In this document: piece after piece, positions 25,798 to 35,002 of the stretch
How the letters are laid out: each line of letters opens with the position of its first letter
Position numbering within the stretch: position 1 is the first letter of the stretch
Origin: Lysobacter arenosi
Lineage (GTDB): Bacteria; Pseudomonadota; Gammaproteobacteria; Xanthomonadales; Xanthomonadaceae
Direction: 5' to 3'
NCBI RefSeq assembly: GCF_016613475.2
Contig: NZ_CP071517.1
Coordinates: 434,001 to 498,000 of the forward strand
DNA length: 64,000 nucleotides
Notes under the pieces: generated by a model
Databases searched by the model: none
The model's input: the letters and a program-made list of their open reading frames with translations, nothing else
What the model was told of the DNA's origin: nothing
Position numbers and translations under genes: made by a program

Positions 25798-28700
25798 CAG
25801 TGCGCTCCTCCCTCCGACGGCGCCTGTGGCGGGTGTGGCGTCGCCGCGCCTTCCTTGAACTTCGGCGGTCCGCCAAAGCGCTCGGCCAGGCTCTGGATCA
25901 GCACGTAAAGCGCGGGCACGACCAGCACCGCCAGCAGGGTGGCGGTGAGCATGCCGCCGAACACGACGGTGCCAACCGAGAACTTGGATGCGGCACCGGC
26001 GCCGGAGGCGAGCACCAGCGGCACCACGCCGAGGATGAAGGCGAACGAGGTCATCAGGATCGGCCGCAGGCGCAGCTTGGCTGCCTCCATCGCCGCATCG
26101 TGGATCGACATGCCGCTCTCGCGGTAGAGCTTGGCGAACTCCACGATCAGGATCGCGTTTTTCGCCGCCAGGCCTATGAGTGTCACCAGGCCAATCTGTC
26201 CATACACGTTGAAGTCCAGCTTCGCCAGCAGGATCGCGATCAGCGCGCCAAGCACGCCGAAGGGCGTTGCCAGCAGCACCGCGAACGGCACCGCCCAGCT
26301 TTCATACAGCGCGGCCAGGAACAGGAACACCACCACCACCGACAGCGCCATCACCAGGGCGGCCGCGTTGCCGGCCTCCACTTCCTCCGCGGTCTGTCCC
26401 GACCACTCGTAGCCGTAACCGGCCGGCAGCGATTCGGCGGCGACCTCGCGCAGCGCCTGCAACGCATCGCCGGAGCTGTAGCCCGGCGCCTGCGAGCCGG
26501 TCATCTCGGCGCTGCGGTACAGGTTGTAGCGCATGGTGAAACGCGGGCCGATGCCGGGCGTGGCCGTGACCACGGTGTCCAGCGGCACCATCTCGCCGTT
26601 GCCGTTGCGCACGAACAGCGTCGACAGGGTCGAGATGTCGCGGCGGAACTCGGCGTCGGCCTGCACCGACACGCGGTAGTTCTTGCCGAAGCGGGTGAAG
26701 TCGTTGACCTGCAGGCTGCCGAGGAAGACCTGCAACGTGCCGAACACATCCGAGATCGGAATGCCGAGCTTCTTCACCTTCTCGCGGTCGACGGTGATGC
26801 GGTAGTTGGGCGTCGATGCCGAGTAGGTCGTGGTGATGCGGCCGATCTCCGGTCGCTTCTGCGCCGCCTGGACGAACTGCGCCGCCGTTTCGGCCAGCTC
26901 TTCCGCGCTCTGGCCATCGCGCGCCTGCAGCATCATCGAAAAGCCCGACACCGAGCCGAAACCGGGCAGGGCAGGCGGGTTGAACGCGATCGCCACCGAC
27001 TCCGGCGTCTGCGCGCCGATGCCCATCGCCTTCTGGATCAGCGCATTGACCTGCTGCTCCTTCTCCTTCCGGTCCTCCCAGGGCTTGAGCTTGACCACCA
27101 TCATCGCGGCGTTCGGCGCGGCGGTGCCGGAGATGATGTCGTAGCCGGTGATGCCGAGCACCGCATCGACGCCGTCCAGACCGCGCAGCTTCGCGCTGAT
27201 CTCGTTGACCACGTTGTCAGTGCGCTTGGTCGAGGATGCATCTGGCAGGATCGCCTGCATGAAGAACGCACCGACGTCCTCGTCCGGGACGAAGCCCGTC
27301 GGGGTGATGCGGAACAGCAGGAACAGGGCGACCAGCAGCACCAGCATCATCACCACGATGTGCTTCAGCGCCCCGGTTCCGCGCTTGGCCACGCCGGTGT
27401 AATGGAACGTGAGCCGCTCGAAGTAGTGGTTGAAGCGGGCGAAGAACCGACCCATCAGCCCCTTCGGCGGGCCGGGCTGCTTGGGTTTGAGCAGCAGCGT
27501 GCACAGCGCCGGCGTCAGGGTCAGTGCGACCAGGGCCGAGAACAGCGTCGATACCGCCACGGTCAGCGCAAACTGCTTGTACAGCTGACCCGTCACGCCC
27601 GGCACGAACGCCATCGGGATGAACACCGCCGACAGCACCAGTGCGATCGCCACCACCGGCCCGGATACTTCGTCCATGGCCTTGCGCGTGGCTTCCTTCG
27701 GCGGAAGCTTGTCGTGCTCCATGATGTGCTCGACCGCCTCGACCACCACGATCGCGTCATCTACGACTATCCCGATCGCCAGCACCATGCCGAACAGCGA
27801 CAGCGTGTTGATCGAGAAGCCGAGGAACTGGTACGCGATGAACGTGGCGATCAGCGACACCGGCACCGCCAGCATCGGGATCAGCGTGGCACGCCAGCTC
27901 TGCAGGAACAGGAACACCACGATCAGCACCAGGATCAGTGCCTCGACGAAGGTATGCACGACCTCCTCGATCGACGCCACCACGAACAGCGAGGTGTCGT
28001 AGGTGACGTCGTAGTCCAGGTCCTGCGGGAAGCTCTCCGCCAGCCGCTTGACCTCGGCATTGATCAGTTCGGCCGTCTCCAGCGCATTCGCGCCCGGTGC
28101 AAGGGCGATGCTCATCGCCGCCGCCGGCTGGCCGTTGAACTTGGCGACCGTGCTGTAGTCCTTGGCGCCCAGTTCGACCCGGGCGATGTCGCGCACGCGG
28201 ATGTACGAACCGTCCGGCAGCGAGCGCAGGATGATGTCCTCGAACTCGGACTGCTCGACCAGCCGCCCCTGCAGTCGCAGCGAATACTGGAAGCCGCTGG
28301 GCGAGTCGGCCGGTGGCTGGCCGACCTGGCCGGCCGCGGCCTGCTTGTTCTGTTCCTGGATCGCGTTGACCACGTCGGTGGCGGTCAGGCCGAGGGTGGC
28401 CATCTTGTCCGGCCGCAGCCACAGGCGCATGCCGAACTCGGAACCGTAGACCTTGGCCTCGCCGACGCCCCTGACCCGCTTGAGCGTGTCGAGGATGTAG
28501 TTGTAGAGGTAGTTGTTGAGGAACAGCTGGTCGTAGCTGCCCTTGGGCGAATAGAACGACAGGAACATCAGCGTGTCGGGCGAGCTCTTGGCCACCGTCA
28601 CGCCGATGTCGTTGACCTCGCTTGGCAGGCGCGGCTGGATCTGGGCAACGCGGTTCTGCGTTTCCACCGAGGCGATGTCGACATCGCGCTCCAGGTCGAA

Positions 28701-28979
28701 GGTGACCGAGATGGATGTCGAGCCGTCGTCACCGGACACCGACTTGATGTACTTCATGTCGGTGACGCCGTTGATCTGCGTATCGAGCGGCGCGGTGACC
28801 GCGTCCTCGACCACGTCCGCGCTCGCGCCCGGATAGAGCGTGGTGACCTTGACGTTGGGCAGGGCGATGTCGGGGAACTGCGAGATCGGCAGGCCGATCA
28901 TCACCAGCGTCCCGGCCAGCACCAGGAACAGCGATATGACGATCGCAAAAACCGGGCGGTCGATGAAGAAGCGCGCCAT
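25797..28979 (-). CDS. RND efflux pump, HAE1 family inner-membrane transporter
   Basis: A 1060-residue proton-driven drug exporter of the AcrB/MexB type. It starts MARFFIDRPVFAIVIS, contains the proton-relay GIVVDDAIVVVEAVEH in TM4, two large periplasmic loops, and the second-half motif GLAAKNAILIVEFAK. Length is standard and the frame is intact. It lies between the membrane fusion protein (12 nt gap) and the outer-membrane factor (1 nt overlap), a complete mexAB-oprM-like set. Substrates cannot be read from the sequence. No adjacent TetR or two-component regulator is present. Confidence 0.96.
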   Translation of the reverse strand: MARFFIDRPVFAIVISLFLVLAGTLVMIGLPISQFPDIALPNVKVTTLYPGASADVVEDAVTAPLDTQINGVTDMKYIKSVSGDDGSTSISVTFDLERDVDIASVETQNRVAQIQPRLPSEVNDIGVTVAKSSPDTLMFLSFYSPKGSYDQLFLNNYLYNYILDTLKRVRGVGEAKVYGSEFGMRLWLRPDKMATLGLTATDVVNAIQEQNKQAAAGQVGQPPADSPSGFQYSLRLQGRLVEQSEFEDIILRSLPDGSYIRVRDIARVELGAKDYSTVAKFNGQPAAAMSIALAPGANALETAELINAEVKRLAESFPQDLDYDVTYDTSLFVVASIEEVVHTFVEALILVLIVVFLFLQSWRATLIPMLAVPVSLIATFIAYQFLGFSINTLSLFGMVLAIGIVVDDAIVVVEAVEHIMEHDKLPPKEATRKAMDEVSGPVVAIALVLSAVFIPMAFVPGVTGQLYKQFALTVAVSTLFSALVALTLTPALCTLLLKPKQPGPPKGLMGRFFARFNHYFERLTFHYTGVAKRGTGALKHIVVMMLVLLVALFLLFRITPTGFVPDEDVGAFFMQAILPDASSTKRTDNVVNEISAKLRGLDGVDAVLGITGYDIISGTAAPNAAMMVVKLKPWEDRKEKEQQVNALIQKAMGIGAQTPESVAIAFNPPALPGFGSVSGFSMMLQARDGQSAEELAETAAQFVQAAQKRPEIGRITTTYSASTPNYRITVDREKVKKLGIPISDVFGTLQVFLGSLQVNDFTRFGKNYRVSVQADAEFRRDISTLSTLFVRNGNGEMVPLDTVVTATPGIGPRFTMRYNLYRSAEMTGSQAPGYSSGDALQALREVAAESLPAGYGYEWSGQTAEEVEAGNAAALVMALSVVVVFLFLAALYESWAVPFAVLLATPFGVLGALIAILLAKLDFNVYGQIGLVTLIGLAAKNAILIVEFAKLYRESGMSIHDAAMEAAKLRLRPILMTSFAFILGVVPLVLASGAGAASKFSVGTVVFGGMLTATLLAVLVVPALYVLIQSLAERFGGPPKFKEGAATPHPPQAPSEGGAH

Positions 28980-28991
28980 GGTGTGCGCCCC

Positions 28992-30224
28992 TCAGCCCTT
29001 GGTCGCGCCGCCGGGCGGCTGTGCCACGGGGGCAGGCGCCTGGAGTTGCTCGTACGTCACCTTGGTCACCTTCAGCGGCACGCCCGGGCGCGCCTTCTGC
29101 ACGCCTTCCACCACCACGGTGTCGCCCGGCTTCAGGCCCTTGTCGATGACCCACAGGCCGCCGTAACGCGGGCCGGGAACGACCGGCACCTGTTGCGCCT
29201 TGCTGTCGGCGTCGACCGTGGTGACGAAGTACTTGCCCAGTGTCTGCACCACCGCGCGGTCGGGCACGAGCAGGGCGCCCTTGCGCTGGTCGGCGCGCAC
29301 CTGGATGCGTGCGAACAGGCCGGGGTAGAGCTGGTGCTGCGGATTGGGAAACTCGGCGCGCAGCCGGTATGTGCCGGTGCGCGGGTCCAGCGCACGGTCG
29401 GCGAAGATGATCATGCCGGGCAACTTGTACTCGGTGCCGTCGCTGAGGGTCATCCTGACCTGGCGGATCGGATCGTCGGCTTTCGGCGTGCCGCCGCGGT
29501 ACCGTCGTTCGTAATCGAGCAGCTTGGCTTCGCTGATGCTGAAGTACACCCACACCGGATCGTCTTCCGACACTTCGGCAAGGACAGTGGTGCCTGCGGT
29601 GATCAGGTCGCCGGCAAACACCTGGGCAGCACCGATGCGGCCGGTCAGCGGCGCGGTCACGGTGGCGTATTCGACGCCCAGCGACGCCTGGTCGACCACC
29701 GCCTGGTTGGCCGACACCTGCGCCTGCGCGGCCTGCATCGCGGCGACGGCGTTGTCGTAGATCTGCTTGGAAATCGCGTTCTCTTTGACCAGCGGCCCGT
29801 AGCGGTCGACGTCCTGGCGGGCGCGGGCAAGGTCGGCGCGGGCGGCGGCGAGGCCTGCACGCGCGTTGGCCTGCTCGGCCAACGGTGCACGCGGATCGAT
29901 GCTGAAAAGTTTCTGGCCTTCGGTGACCAGCGAGCCGTCATCGAAGTGCTTGCTCATCAGCACGCCGGTGATCTGCGCGCGCAGCGACACCTCGCGCGAA
30001 CCGGTGACCTCGCCGACGAATTCCTCGAACAGCGGCGTGTCCTGCTGCAGGACGGTCATCACCTTGACCGGCACTGCAGCCGGCGGCGGAGCCTCCTTCT
30101 TTCCGCAGCCTGCCATCACCAAAAGGCCAGCCATTGCCAGGGCAAACGCGAGACCGGCCGACCGGATCACCGGGCCATCGACGGCGGATACGTGCAGGGG
30201 TACGTCCGCAACGGCGATGGTCAT
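28992..30224 (-). CDS. RND efflux periplasmic adaptor (membrane fusion protein)
   Basis: A 410-residue adaptor with a lipoprotein-like signal (LVMAGC at about residue 40). It has biotinyl-lipoyl halves (VTGSREVSLRAQITG...; VTAPLTGRIGAAQV), a helical hairpin (about 105-180) and a C-terminal membrane-proximal domain. It links the RND pump to the outer-membrane channel. The ATG at 30224 has GGTGG six nt upstream and gives a normal signal; 129 nt of upstream frame was rejected as non-signal-like. It is the first gene of the operon. The following 270 nt to the divergent glycine-zipper gene hold no gene and no clear operator. Confidence 0.93.
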   Translation of the reverse strand: MTIAVADVPLHVSAVDGPVIRSAGLAFALAMAGLLVMAGCGKKEAPPPAAVPVKVMTVLQQDTPLFEEFVGEVTGSREVSLRAQITGVLMSKHFDDGSLVTEGQKLFSIDPRAPLAEQANARAGLAAARADLARARQDVDRYGPLVKENAISKQIYDNAVAAMQAAQAQVSANQAVVDQASLGVEYATVTAPLTGRIGAAQVFAGDLITAGTTVLAEVSEDDPVWVYFSISEAKLLDYERRYRGGTPKADDPIRQVRMTLSDGTEYKLPGMIIFADRALDPRTGTYRLRAEFPNPQHQLYPGLFARIQVRADQRKGALLVPDRAVVQTLGKYFVTTVDADSKAQQVPVVPGPRYGGLWVIDKGLKPGDTVVVEGVQKARPGVPLKVTKVTYEQLQAPAPVAQPPGGATKG

Positions 30225-30497
30225 GATTTCCACCCTGAAGTCGACGTGGCGAAACCGGGTCCCGCTGTGCCCGCAGCCTTGTTCCGCGCCCGTCCGTACG
30301 AGCCGGTCGGGTTCACCCGTGCGCCTGCGGCGATAGCAGCAGAGTCGATGCAATGGTTTTGTGACGACGTTGTACCGCTTGGCAGCGTCTGTGGCCTACT
30401 CAGGCACGTGATGGCTATCACGGGCAGTTCACGGGCACCGAGGATGATTGCCCCGTCACAGCGCCGTGGTGGTGGCGTGGCTAAGGGAGAAGGACGG

Positions 30498-30983
30498 ATG
30501 AAACACGTCTTCGGGAAGCACGTCTTCGTATTGGCAGTCACGCTTACGCTCGCGGCTTGCGCCACGGATCCGGGCACGCGCGAAACCCAGAAGCAGTCCG
30601 GCTCGGTGGTCGCCGGCGCGGTCGTGGGTGGCCTGGTCGGCAACATGTTCGGCGGCGGCACGGGCAGGGCGCTGATGACAGCGGCCGGCGCAGTGGCCGG
30701 CGGCTTCCTTGGCGATCATCTCTACAAGAAGCACGCCAAGTCCGAGTACGAAAAGGACGCCGCGCAGCGTGCACTCAACCAGGGTGCCTCGGGCCAGAAG
30801 ATCACGTGGTCCGACCCGCGCACCAACGAGTCCGGCTACTTCGTCGCCCTCAACACCAAGCGGATGACGGACGGACGCGTTTGCCGCGACTTCCGCCGTG
30901 GCCTGAGCATCGGTGGCGAATCGGTCGACGAGACGACCGGCACCGCCTGCAAGAAATCCAACGGGCAATGGGATGTGGGCTGA
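30498..30983 (+). CDS. Glycine-zipper lipoprotein (17-kDa surface antigen type)
   Basis: A 161-residue lipoprotein (TLAAC, Cys17 or so) with a glycine-zipper hairpin GSVVAGAVVGGLVGNMFGGG and AGAVAGGFLGDHL (about 35-75). A small beta domain follows (about 95-160), containing a cysteine pair (GRVCRDF and TACKKS). This is the layout of Rickettsia 17-kDa antigen-like and SlyB-like outer-membrane lipoproteins, thought to stabilise the envelope. A good ribosome site (AAGGACGG) precedes the ATG. Divergent from the RND operon; the EF-hand gene follows after 49 nt and may be cotranscribed. Confidence 0.85.
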   Translation: MKHVFGKHVFVLAVTLTLAACATDPGTRETQKQSGSVVAGAVVGGLVGNMFGGGTGRALMTAAGAVAGGFLGDHLYKKHAKSEYEKDAAQRALNQGASGQKITWSDPRTNESGYFVALNTKRMTDGRVCRDFRRGLSIGGESVDETTGTACKKSNGQWDVG

Positions 30984-31032
30984 CTCCACGCGGGCAGGCT
31001 CCAGTCGGGCTCAACTACAGGACGGCAACATC

Positions 31033-31410
31033 ATGATGACCAAGCTGATCCTCCTCCTCCTTGTCGCGGCTGCCACGCCGGCGTTCGCGCAGGTCAAGGC
31101 CGATGCAGCGCCCGCGCGCTTCGATGCGGCCGACGCGAACCATGACGGCAAAGTCGATCGCAACGAGTACGGCGGCTTCGTGCAGGAGCTGGTGCTGCTC
31201 TACGACGGCAATGGCGATGGCGATGGCAAGCTGTCGCGCGCCGAGCTGGCGTCCGCACCGGACCCGAGCAAGTTCGACAGGATTGACAGCAACAAGGATG
31301 GCTTCCTGACCATCGACGAGATCGACGTCTTCACCGACAACGATTTCGCAGTGATGGACGCCAATTCCGACGGCGCGGTCGATCGCGCCGAGAGCGCGAA
31401 ACACAAGTAG
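31033..31410 (+). CDS. Exported EF-hand calcium-binding protein
   Basis: A 125-residue protein with a signal peptide (cleavage near AFAQV, residue 20) and four EF-hand-like loops. DANHDGKVDRNE, DSNKDGFLTIDE and DANSDGAVDRAE are canonical 12-residue loops with acidic or Asn ligands at 1, 3, 5 and Glu at 12. The second loop, NGDGDGKLSRAE, starts with Asn. Calcium binding in the periplasm or outside the cell is well supported by the loops; a partner or role is not visible. It is 49 nt downstream of the glycine-zipper lipoprotein on the same strand. Confidence 0.85.
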   Translation: MMTKLILLLLVAAATPAFAQVKADAAPARFDAADANHDGKVDRNEYGGFVQELVLLYDGNGDGDGKLSRAELASAPDPSKFDRIDSNKDGFLTIDEIDVFTDNDFAVMDANSDGAVDRAESAKHK

Positions 31411-31544
31411 GGCGGCCACGTCGCCAGGCCGGTGCCTGGTGATGCGTGCTCCTTGCTGGCATCCCGAGGGCGCCGCGGCATCGCCGTGGCGCCTTTTGCG
31501 TGTCCGGGCGCCCGTTGGCACCTTCAGGCCCGGGAGCACTGGCC

Positions 31545-31572
31545 AAAAAGGGTAAAAAGGGTATATTTACCC
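31545..31572 (+). promoter_or_regulatory. Repeat/dyad operator in front of the antitoxin-toxin pair
   Basis: AAAAGGGTA occurs twice in tandem (31546-31554 and 31555-31563). It is followed by a dyad GGGTA-TATT-TACCC (31559-31572). This AT-rich patch lies 25 nt upstream of the antitoxin ATG and probably contains the promoter (TATATT at 31562-31567 resembles a -10). Phd/YefM antitoxins autoregulate through such palindromes, so binding by the adjacent antitoxin is likely but inferred. Confidence 0.5.
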
Positions 31573-31596
31573 CAAGCCCATCCCGAGGACCGCCCC

Positions 31597-31953
31597 ATGG
31601 CGCTGCCCCTCAAGCTCGATGCAATCGAAGACCTGCCCAGGACGCCCGCCTCGGACGTCAAGAAGCTCGGATGGCGCGGGGTGATGAAGGCGATCGGCCG
31701 CATGGGCAAGGTCGTGGTGACCAACCACAACGAGCCCGAGGCGGTGATCATTCCGGCCGAGGAGTACGACGCGATGATCCGTGCCCTGCACGAGGCCGAA
31801 GCGAAGAACGATTCCGCGCTCGACGAACTTCGCCACCGCTTCGATGAGCGCCTGGCCTCGCTGCAGGCCGCCGACGCCGGTGACCGCCTGCGTGCGCTGA
31901 TGCACGGGCCGGCCAAGCTGCGCGGCAAGGTCAAGGCCGGGGCGAGTCATTGA
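31597..31953 (+). CDS. Antitoxin of the Phd/YefM type
   Basis: A 118-residue protein. The region MGKVVVTNHNEPEAVIIPAEEYDAM (about residues 36-60, interrupted here for length) has the Phd/YefM pattern: a beta strand, a NH.EP turn, VI.P.E.Y and an alpha helix that dimerises and binds DNA. The C-terminal 50 residues are helical and would wrap the toxin. It overlaps the following zeta-toxin gene by 4 nt, so both are translated together. The ATG at 31597 follows a GAGG site. The pairing of this antitoxin fold with a zeta kinase is unusual compared with the classical epsilon-zeta system. Confidence 0.8.
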   Translation: MALPLKLDAIEDLPRTPASDVKKLGWRGVMKAIGRMGKVVVTNHNEPEAVIIPAEEYDAMIRALHEAEAKNDSALDELRHRFDERLASLQAADAGDRLRALMHGPAKLRGKVKAGASH

Positions 31954-32588
31954 AGTCGCGTCCCGTTCTCTATGTCCTTGCCGGGGTCAACGGCGCGGGC
32001 AAGAGTTCGGTCGGCGGCCACCTGCTCGAACGCGCCGGACTGAGCTGGTTCAACCCCGACACGTTCGCGCGCGAACTGATCGCGCAAACTGGATGCGAGC
32101 AGACTCAGGCCAATGCCGCCGCGTGGCAGGAAGGCATGCGACGCCTGGACGAGGCGCTCGAGCGCGGTAGCAACTACGCCTTCGAAACCACGCTCGGCGG
32201 ACGCACCGTGCCGGCCAGGATCAAGGCGGCCGCGCGCACGCATGACGTGTTGATGTGGTTCTGCGGACTCTCGTCGCCCGAGCAGCACATCGCCCGCGTC
32301 AAAGCCCGCGTGGTCACGGGCGGGCACGACATTCCCGAAGCGAAGATCCGCGAGCGTTACCCGGCCGCACTTGAGAACCTGATCGCGCTGATGCCGGACC
32401 TGGCGCATCTGCAGGTGTACGACAACAGCGTCGACGTCGCGCGCGGCAAGGCGATTCCGGATCCGGTGCTGGCCGCGGAGATGGAAGCGGGCAAGCTGGT
32501 CTGGCCGGATGACCTGGCCTCGCTCGGGCGCACGCCGGAATGGGCGAAGCCGCTCCTGGAAGCGGCGTTGCTGTTGAGCGGTCGATAG
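31950..32588 (+). CDS. Zeta-toxin-family kinase
   Basis: A 212-residue P-loop kinase related to zeta/PezT toxins, which phosphorylate UDP-GlcNAc and block cell-wall synthesis. Walker A is GVNGAGKSS near residue 13. Substrate-region residues follow in NPDTFARELI, and the family motif YAFETTLGG with a glutamate lies near residue 74. An arginine-rich lid is at ARVKARVVTGGHDIP. Translation starts at TTG overlapping the antitoxin stop (TTGA). Full frame, no lesions. It could be a stand-alone zeta-like kinase with another substrate, but the overlapping antitoxin gene favours a toxin. Confidence 0.85.
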   Translation: MKSRPVLYVLAGVNGAGKSSVGGHLLERAGLSWFNPDTFARELIAQTGCEQTQANAAAWQEGMRRLDEALERGSNYAFETTLGGRTVPARIKAAARTHDVLMWFCGLSSPEQHIARVKARVVTGGHDIPEAKIRERYPAALENLIALMPDLAHLQVYDNSVDVARGKAIPDPVLAAEMEAGKLVWPDDLASLGRTPEWAKPLLEAALLLSGR

Positions 32589-32596
32589 CAACACAA

Positions 32597-32622
32597 GCCC
32601 CGGAACCTTGCGGTCCCGGGGC
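32597..32622. terminator. GC hairpin between convergent genes
   Basis: An 11-bp stem with one mismatch (32597-32607 with 32612-32622) and a TTGC loop lies between the zeta toxin stop and the reductase stop. No T-tract follows on either strand, so termination is plausible but not certain. Confidence 0.5.
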
Positions 32623-32630
32623 GTCGTGCT

Positions 32631-33707
32631 TCACGCGGCAGCGAGCTCGGTGTAACCGGCAGCTCCACCGCCGAAGTACGAAGTGGCCGGCGCCTCAAGC
32701 AGAGGTGCATTCCCGCGCAGGCGTTCCACCAGGTCCGGGTTGCCGATGAAGGGCTTGCCGAACGCGACCATGTCGGCGTGACCCGATGTCGTCGCCTCGA
32801 TGGCGCGCTGCCTGTCATAGCCATTGTTGGCGATGTACTTGCCATTGAAGGCCGCGCGCAATGCCTTGATGTCGAAGGCGCCGTTGTCGCCGTGCAGCTG
32901 CCCCTCGACCACGTGCAGATAGGCCAGGCCCATTTCACCCAGGCGTCGGATCAGGTACTCGTGGGTTTCCATCGGCGTGCTGTCGAGCGCGGTGTCGCCA
33001 ATGGCCGTGGACAGTGGTGACAGTCGCAGGCCGACGCGATCGGCGCCCCATACTTCGGCGACGGCTTCGACGACTTCGAGCGTAAGCCGTGCGCGGTTTT
33101 CGATGGAACCGCCGTAGCAGTCCTGGCGCTGGTTGGTGCTGTCGCGCAGGAACTGCTCCAGCAGGTAACCGTTGGCTGCGTGCACCTCGACGCCGTCGAA
33201 GCCGGCTTCCTTGGCCTTGCGCGCAGCATTGCGGTAGTCCTCGATGATGCCGGCGATCTCGTCGGTTTCCAGTGCGCGCGGCATGGACGGAGCTTCGAAG
33301 CCGGCTTCGGTGAACACATTGCCGCCAGCCTGGAGCGCCGAAGGTGCCACCGGCGCGGCGCCGTCTGCCTGCATGGAGACGTGCGACATGCGACCGACGT
33401 GCCACAGCTGCACGACGATCTTGCCGCCCGCATCATGGACGGCCTTGGTCACGGGTGCCCAGGCAGCGACGTGCGCATCGGTGTAGATGCCCGGGGTGTA
33501 GGCGTAGCCGCGACCCTGGCGCGAAATGTTGGTGGCCTCGGTGATGATCAGGCCGGCCGATGCGCGCTGGCGGTAGTACTCGACCGCGAGCGGGGTCTGC
33601 ACGCCATCCATGTCGGCGCGCGAGCGGGTGAGCGGCGCCATGGCGACCCGGTTGGCGACGTCGATGGCTCCAATGCGGGTGGGGGAGAAGAGGAGGTCGG
33701 TAGACAT
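32631..33707 (-). CDS. nemA: Old yellow enzyme family reductase (N-ethylmaleimide reductase type)
   Basis: A 358-residue FMN- and NAD(P)H-dependent ene-reductase. Motifs are the N-terminal NRVAMAPLTRSRAD, FMN-contact LWHVGRMSH, the substrate His-Asn pair in EVHAANGYLLEQFL and the YGGSIENR loop. Members reduce N-ethylmaleimide, nitro compounds and activated alkenes for detoxification in the cytoplasm. It is divergent from a LysR gene with 112 nt between, the usual arrangement for a regulator controlling an inducible reductase. The C-terminal domain is complete and no lesion is seen. Confidence 0.92.
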   Translation of the reverse strand: MSTDLLFSPTRIGAIDVANRVAMAPLTRSRADMDGVQTPLAVEYYRQRASAGLIITEATNISRQGRGYAYTPGIYTDAHVAAWAPVTKAVHDAGGKIVVQLWHVGRMSHVSMQADGAAPVAPSALQAGGNVFTEAGFEAPSMPRALETDEIAGIIEDYRNAARKAKEAGFDGVEVHAANGYLLEQFLRDSTNQRQDCYGGSIENRARLTLEVVEAVAEVWGADRVGLRLSPLSTAIGDTALDSTPMETHEYLIRRLGEMGLAYLHVVEGQLHGDNGAFDIKALRAAFNGKYIANNGYDRQRAIEATTSGHADMVAFGKPFIGNPDLVERLRGNAPLLEAPATSYFGGGAAGYTELAAA

Positions 33708-33766
33708 GGCGTTGTTCCAGTTAATGCACCGTGGTGCGTTGGAAAGAACAATGCGACTTGCCGACT

Positions 33767-33792
33767 AATTCATCCAATTTATTTGTTGAATT
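33767..33792. promoter_or_regulatory. AT-rich dyad in the nemA-lysR divergent region
   Basis: AATTCA (33767-33772) and TGAATT (33787-33792) are perfect inverted arms 14 nt apart inside an AT-rich stretch between the divergent reductase and LysR genes. It matches the size and place of a LysR-type operator (T-N11-A style). Binding is inferred. Confidence 0.5.
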
Positions 33793-33819
33793 TAAGATAT
33801 TCAGGAGCATCATGTCTGG

Positions 33820-34734
33820 ATGCGATACGACCTGAACCTGCTGCCGGTCTTCCTGGCCCTGATGGAGGAGCGCAACGTCACGCGCGCCGCCGCGCGGCTG
33901 GGCATCACCCAGCCGGCGCTCTCCAATGCGCTGGTCCGCCTTCGCGACATGCTCCAGGACCCGCTCTTCATCCGCGAGCGCTACGGCATGCAGCCGACGC
34001 AGAAAGCCGAGTCACTGGCGCCAGGCATCGCCGCGGCAGTGGCCAGCCTCGACGAACTGATCCTGGGCCAGCAGGGTTTCGACCCGGCGAAGGCCGAGCG
34101 ACTGTTCACCATCGCGCCAAACAGTTACGTCGAGTTCGTGCTGGTGCCGGCGATCGTCGCGCGACTGCGCGAGCGCGCACCGGGCATCCGCCTGCGCCTC
34201 ACGCCGTACGGCACCGACCTCGCCGAGACCGGCGCGATCTCGGGCGAAACGGCCATGGTCCTGGGCCGCATCGTCGATCCGCCGGACAACCTGGTCGTGC
34301 AACACCTGATGGACGACGGCCTGGCCTGCGTCGTGCGCGCCGACCACCCGCAGGTCAACAAGCGCCTGTCGAGGAAGCAGTACGAACAGCTCAAGCACGT
34401 CAACGTGCTGCCGGCCGGCCGACTGCGCGCCGGCCTGTTCCAGGCGCTTGAGCGCCAGGGACTGCGACGCGACGTGGCCGTCTCGGTGACGCACTTCCTG
34501 GCGATCCCGGAGATGCTCGCGGTGACCGACTACTGCACGACGCTGCCGATGCAGATCTGCCGGCACCTTGCCGGCGATGCACGCCTGAAGGTGCTGCCGG
34601 CACCGGTCGACCTGGGCACGTTCCCGACGGAGATGGCCTGGCATGTGCGGTATCGACATGACCCGGCGCATCAGTGGTTGCGGGCGTTGATCAGTGAAGT
34701 GGCGGCGGAGATCGCGAAGGCGTCTGTGCCGTGA
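33820..34734 (+). CDS. LysR-family transcriptional regulator
   Basis: A 304-residue LysR regulator. The winged HTH (residues 1-62) contains NVTRAAARLGITQPALSNAL. The effector-binding domain follows (about 92-300; FTIAPNSYVEFVLVPAIV). It starts MRYDLNLLPVF, a common LysR N terminus. It is divergent from nemA and probably controls it and itself through the dyad in the shared gap. The inducer is unknown; in this context an electrophile or quinone is plausible. Confidence 0.92.
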   Translation: MRYDLNLLPVFLALMEERNVTRAAARLGITQPALSNALVRLRDMLQDPLFIRERYGMQPTQKAESLAPGIAAAVASLDELILGQQGFDPAKAERLFTIAPNSYVEFVLVPAIVARLRERAPGIRLRLTPYGTDLAETGAISGETAMVLGRIVDPPDNLVVQHLMDDGLACVVRADHPQVNKRLSRKQYEQLKHVNVLPAGRLRAGLFQALERQGLRRDVAVSVTHFLAIPEMLAVTDYCTTLPMQICRHLAGDARLKVLPAPVDLGTFPTEMAWHVRYRHDPAHQWLRALISEVAAEIAKASVP

Positions 34735-34819
34735 TTTCGCGGAACGAGGGCCGCAGGGCGCACAAACAAAACAACGCGTGACGCCGAGGGGCGTAACGCG
34801 CTGCATTGGCTGGATGAAG

Positions 34820-34895
<76 letters not shown>

Positions 34896-35002
34896 ATGAG
34901 CCGGATTCTAGCGGCAGGAAAGGGCGGCTGCCAAGGCGGCCGACGGCAGGGGCGGAAATGCCGGAAAGAGAGGCCTGGCGAGGCTCGATCAGGTCCGCTC
35001 GA

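Noticed and set aside
30225..30497. A possible small gene or riboswitch in the gap upstream of the RND operon
   Set aside because: No frame with a ribosome site, no conserved riboswitch-like structure recognised and no clear operator.
25800..30983. A 1727-codon plus-strand open frame running antisense through the RND operon
   Set aside because: It is His/Arg/Gln-rich low-information sequence mirrored from the GC-rich RND genes, with no domain in it. Only its last 161 codons, from the ATG at 30498, are a real gene.
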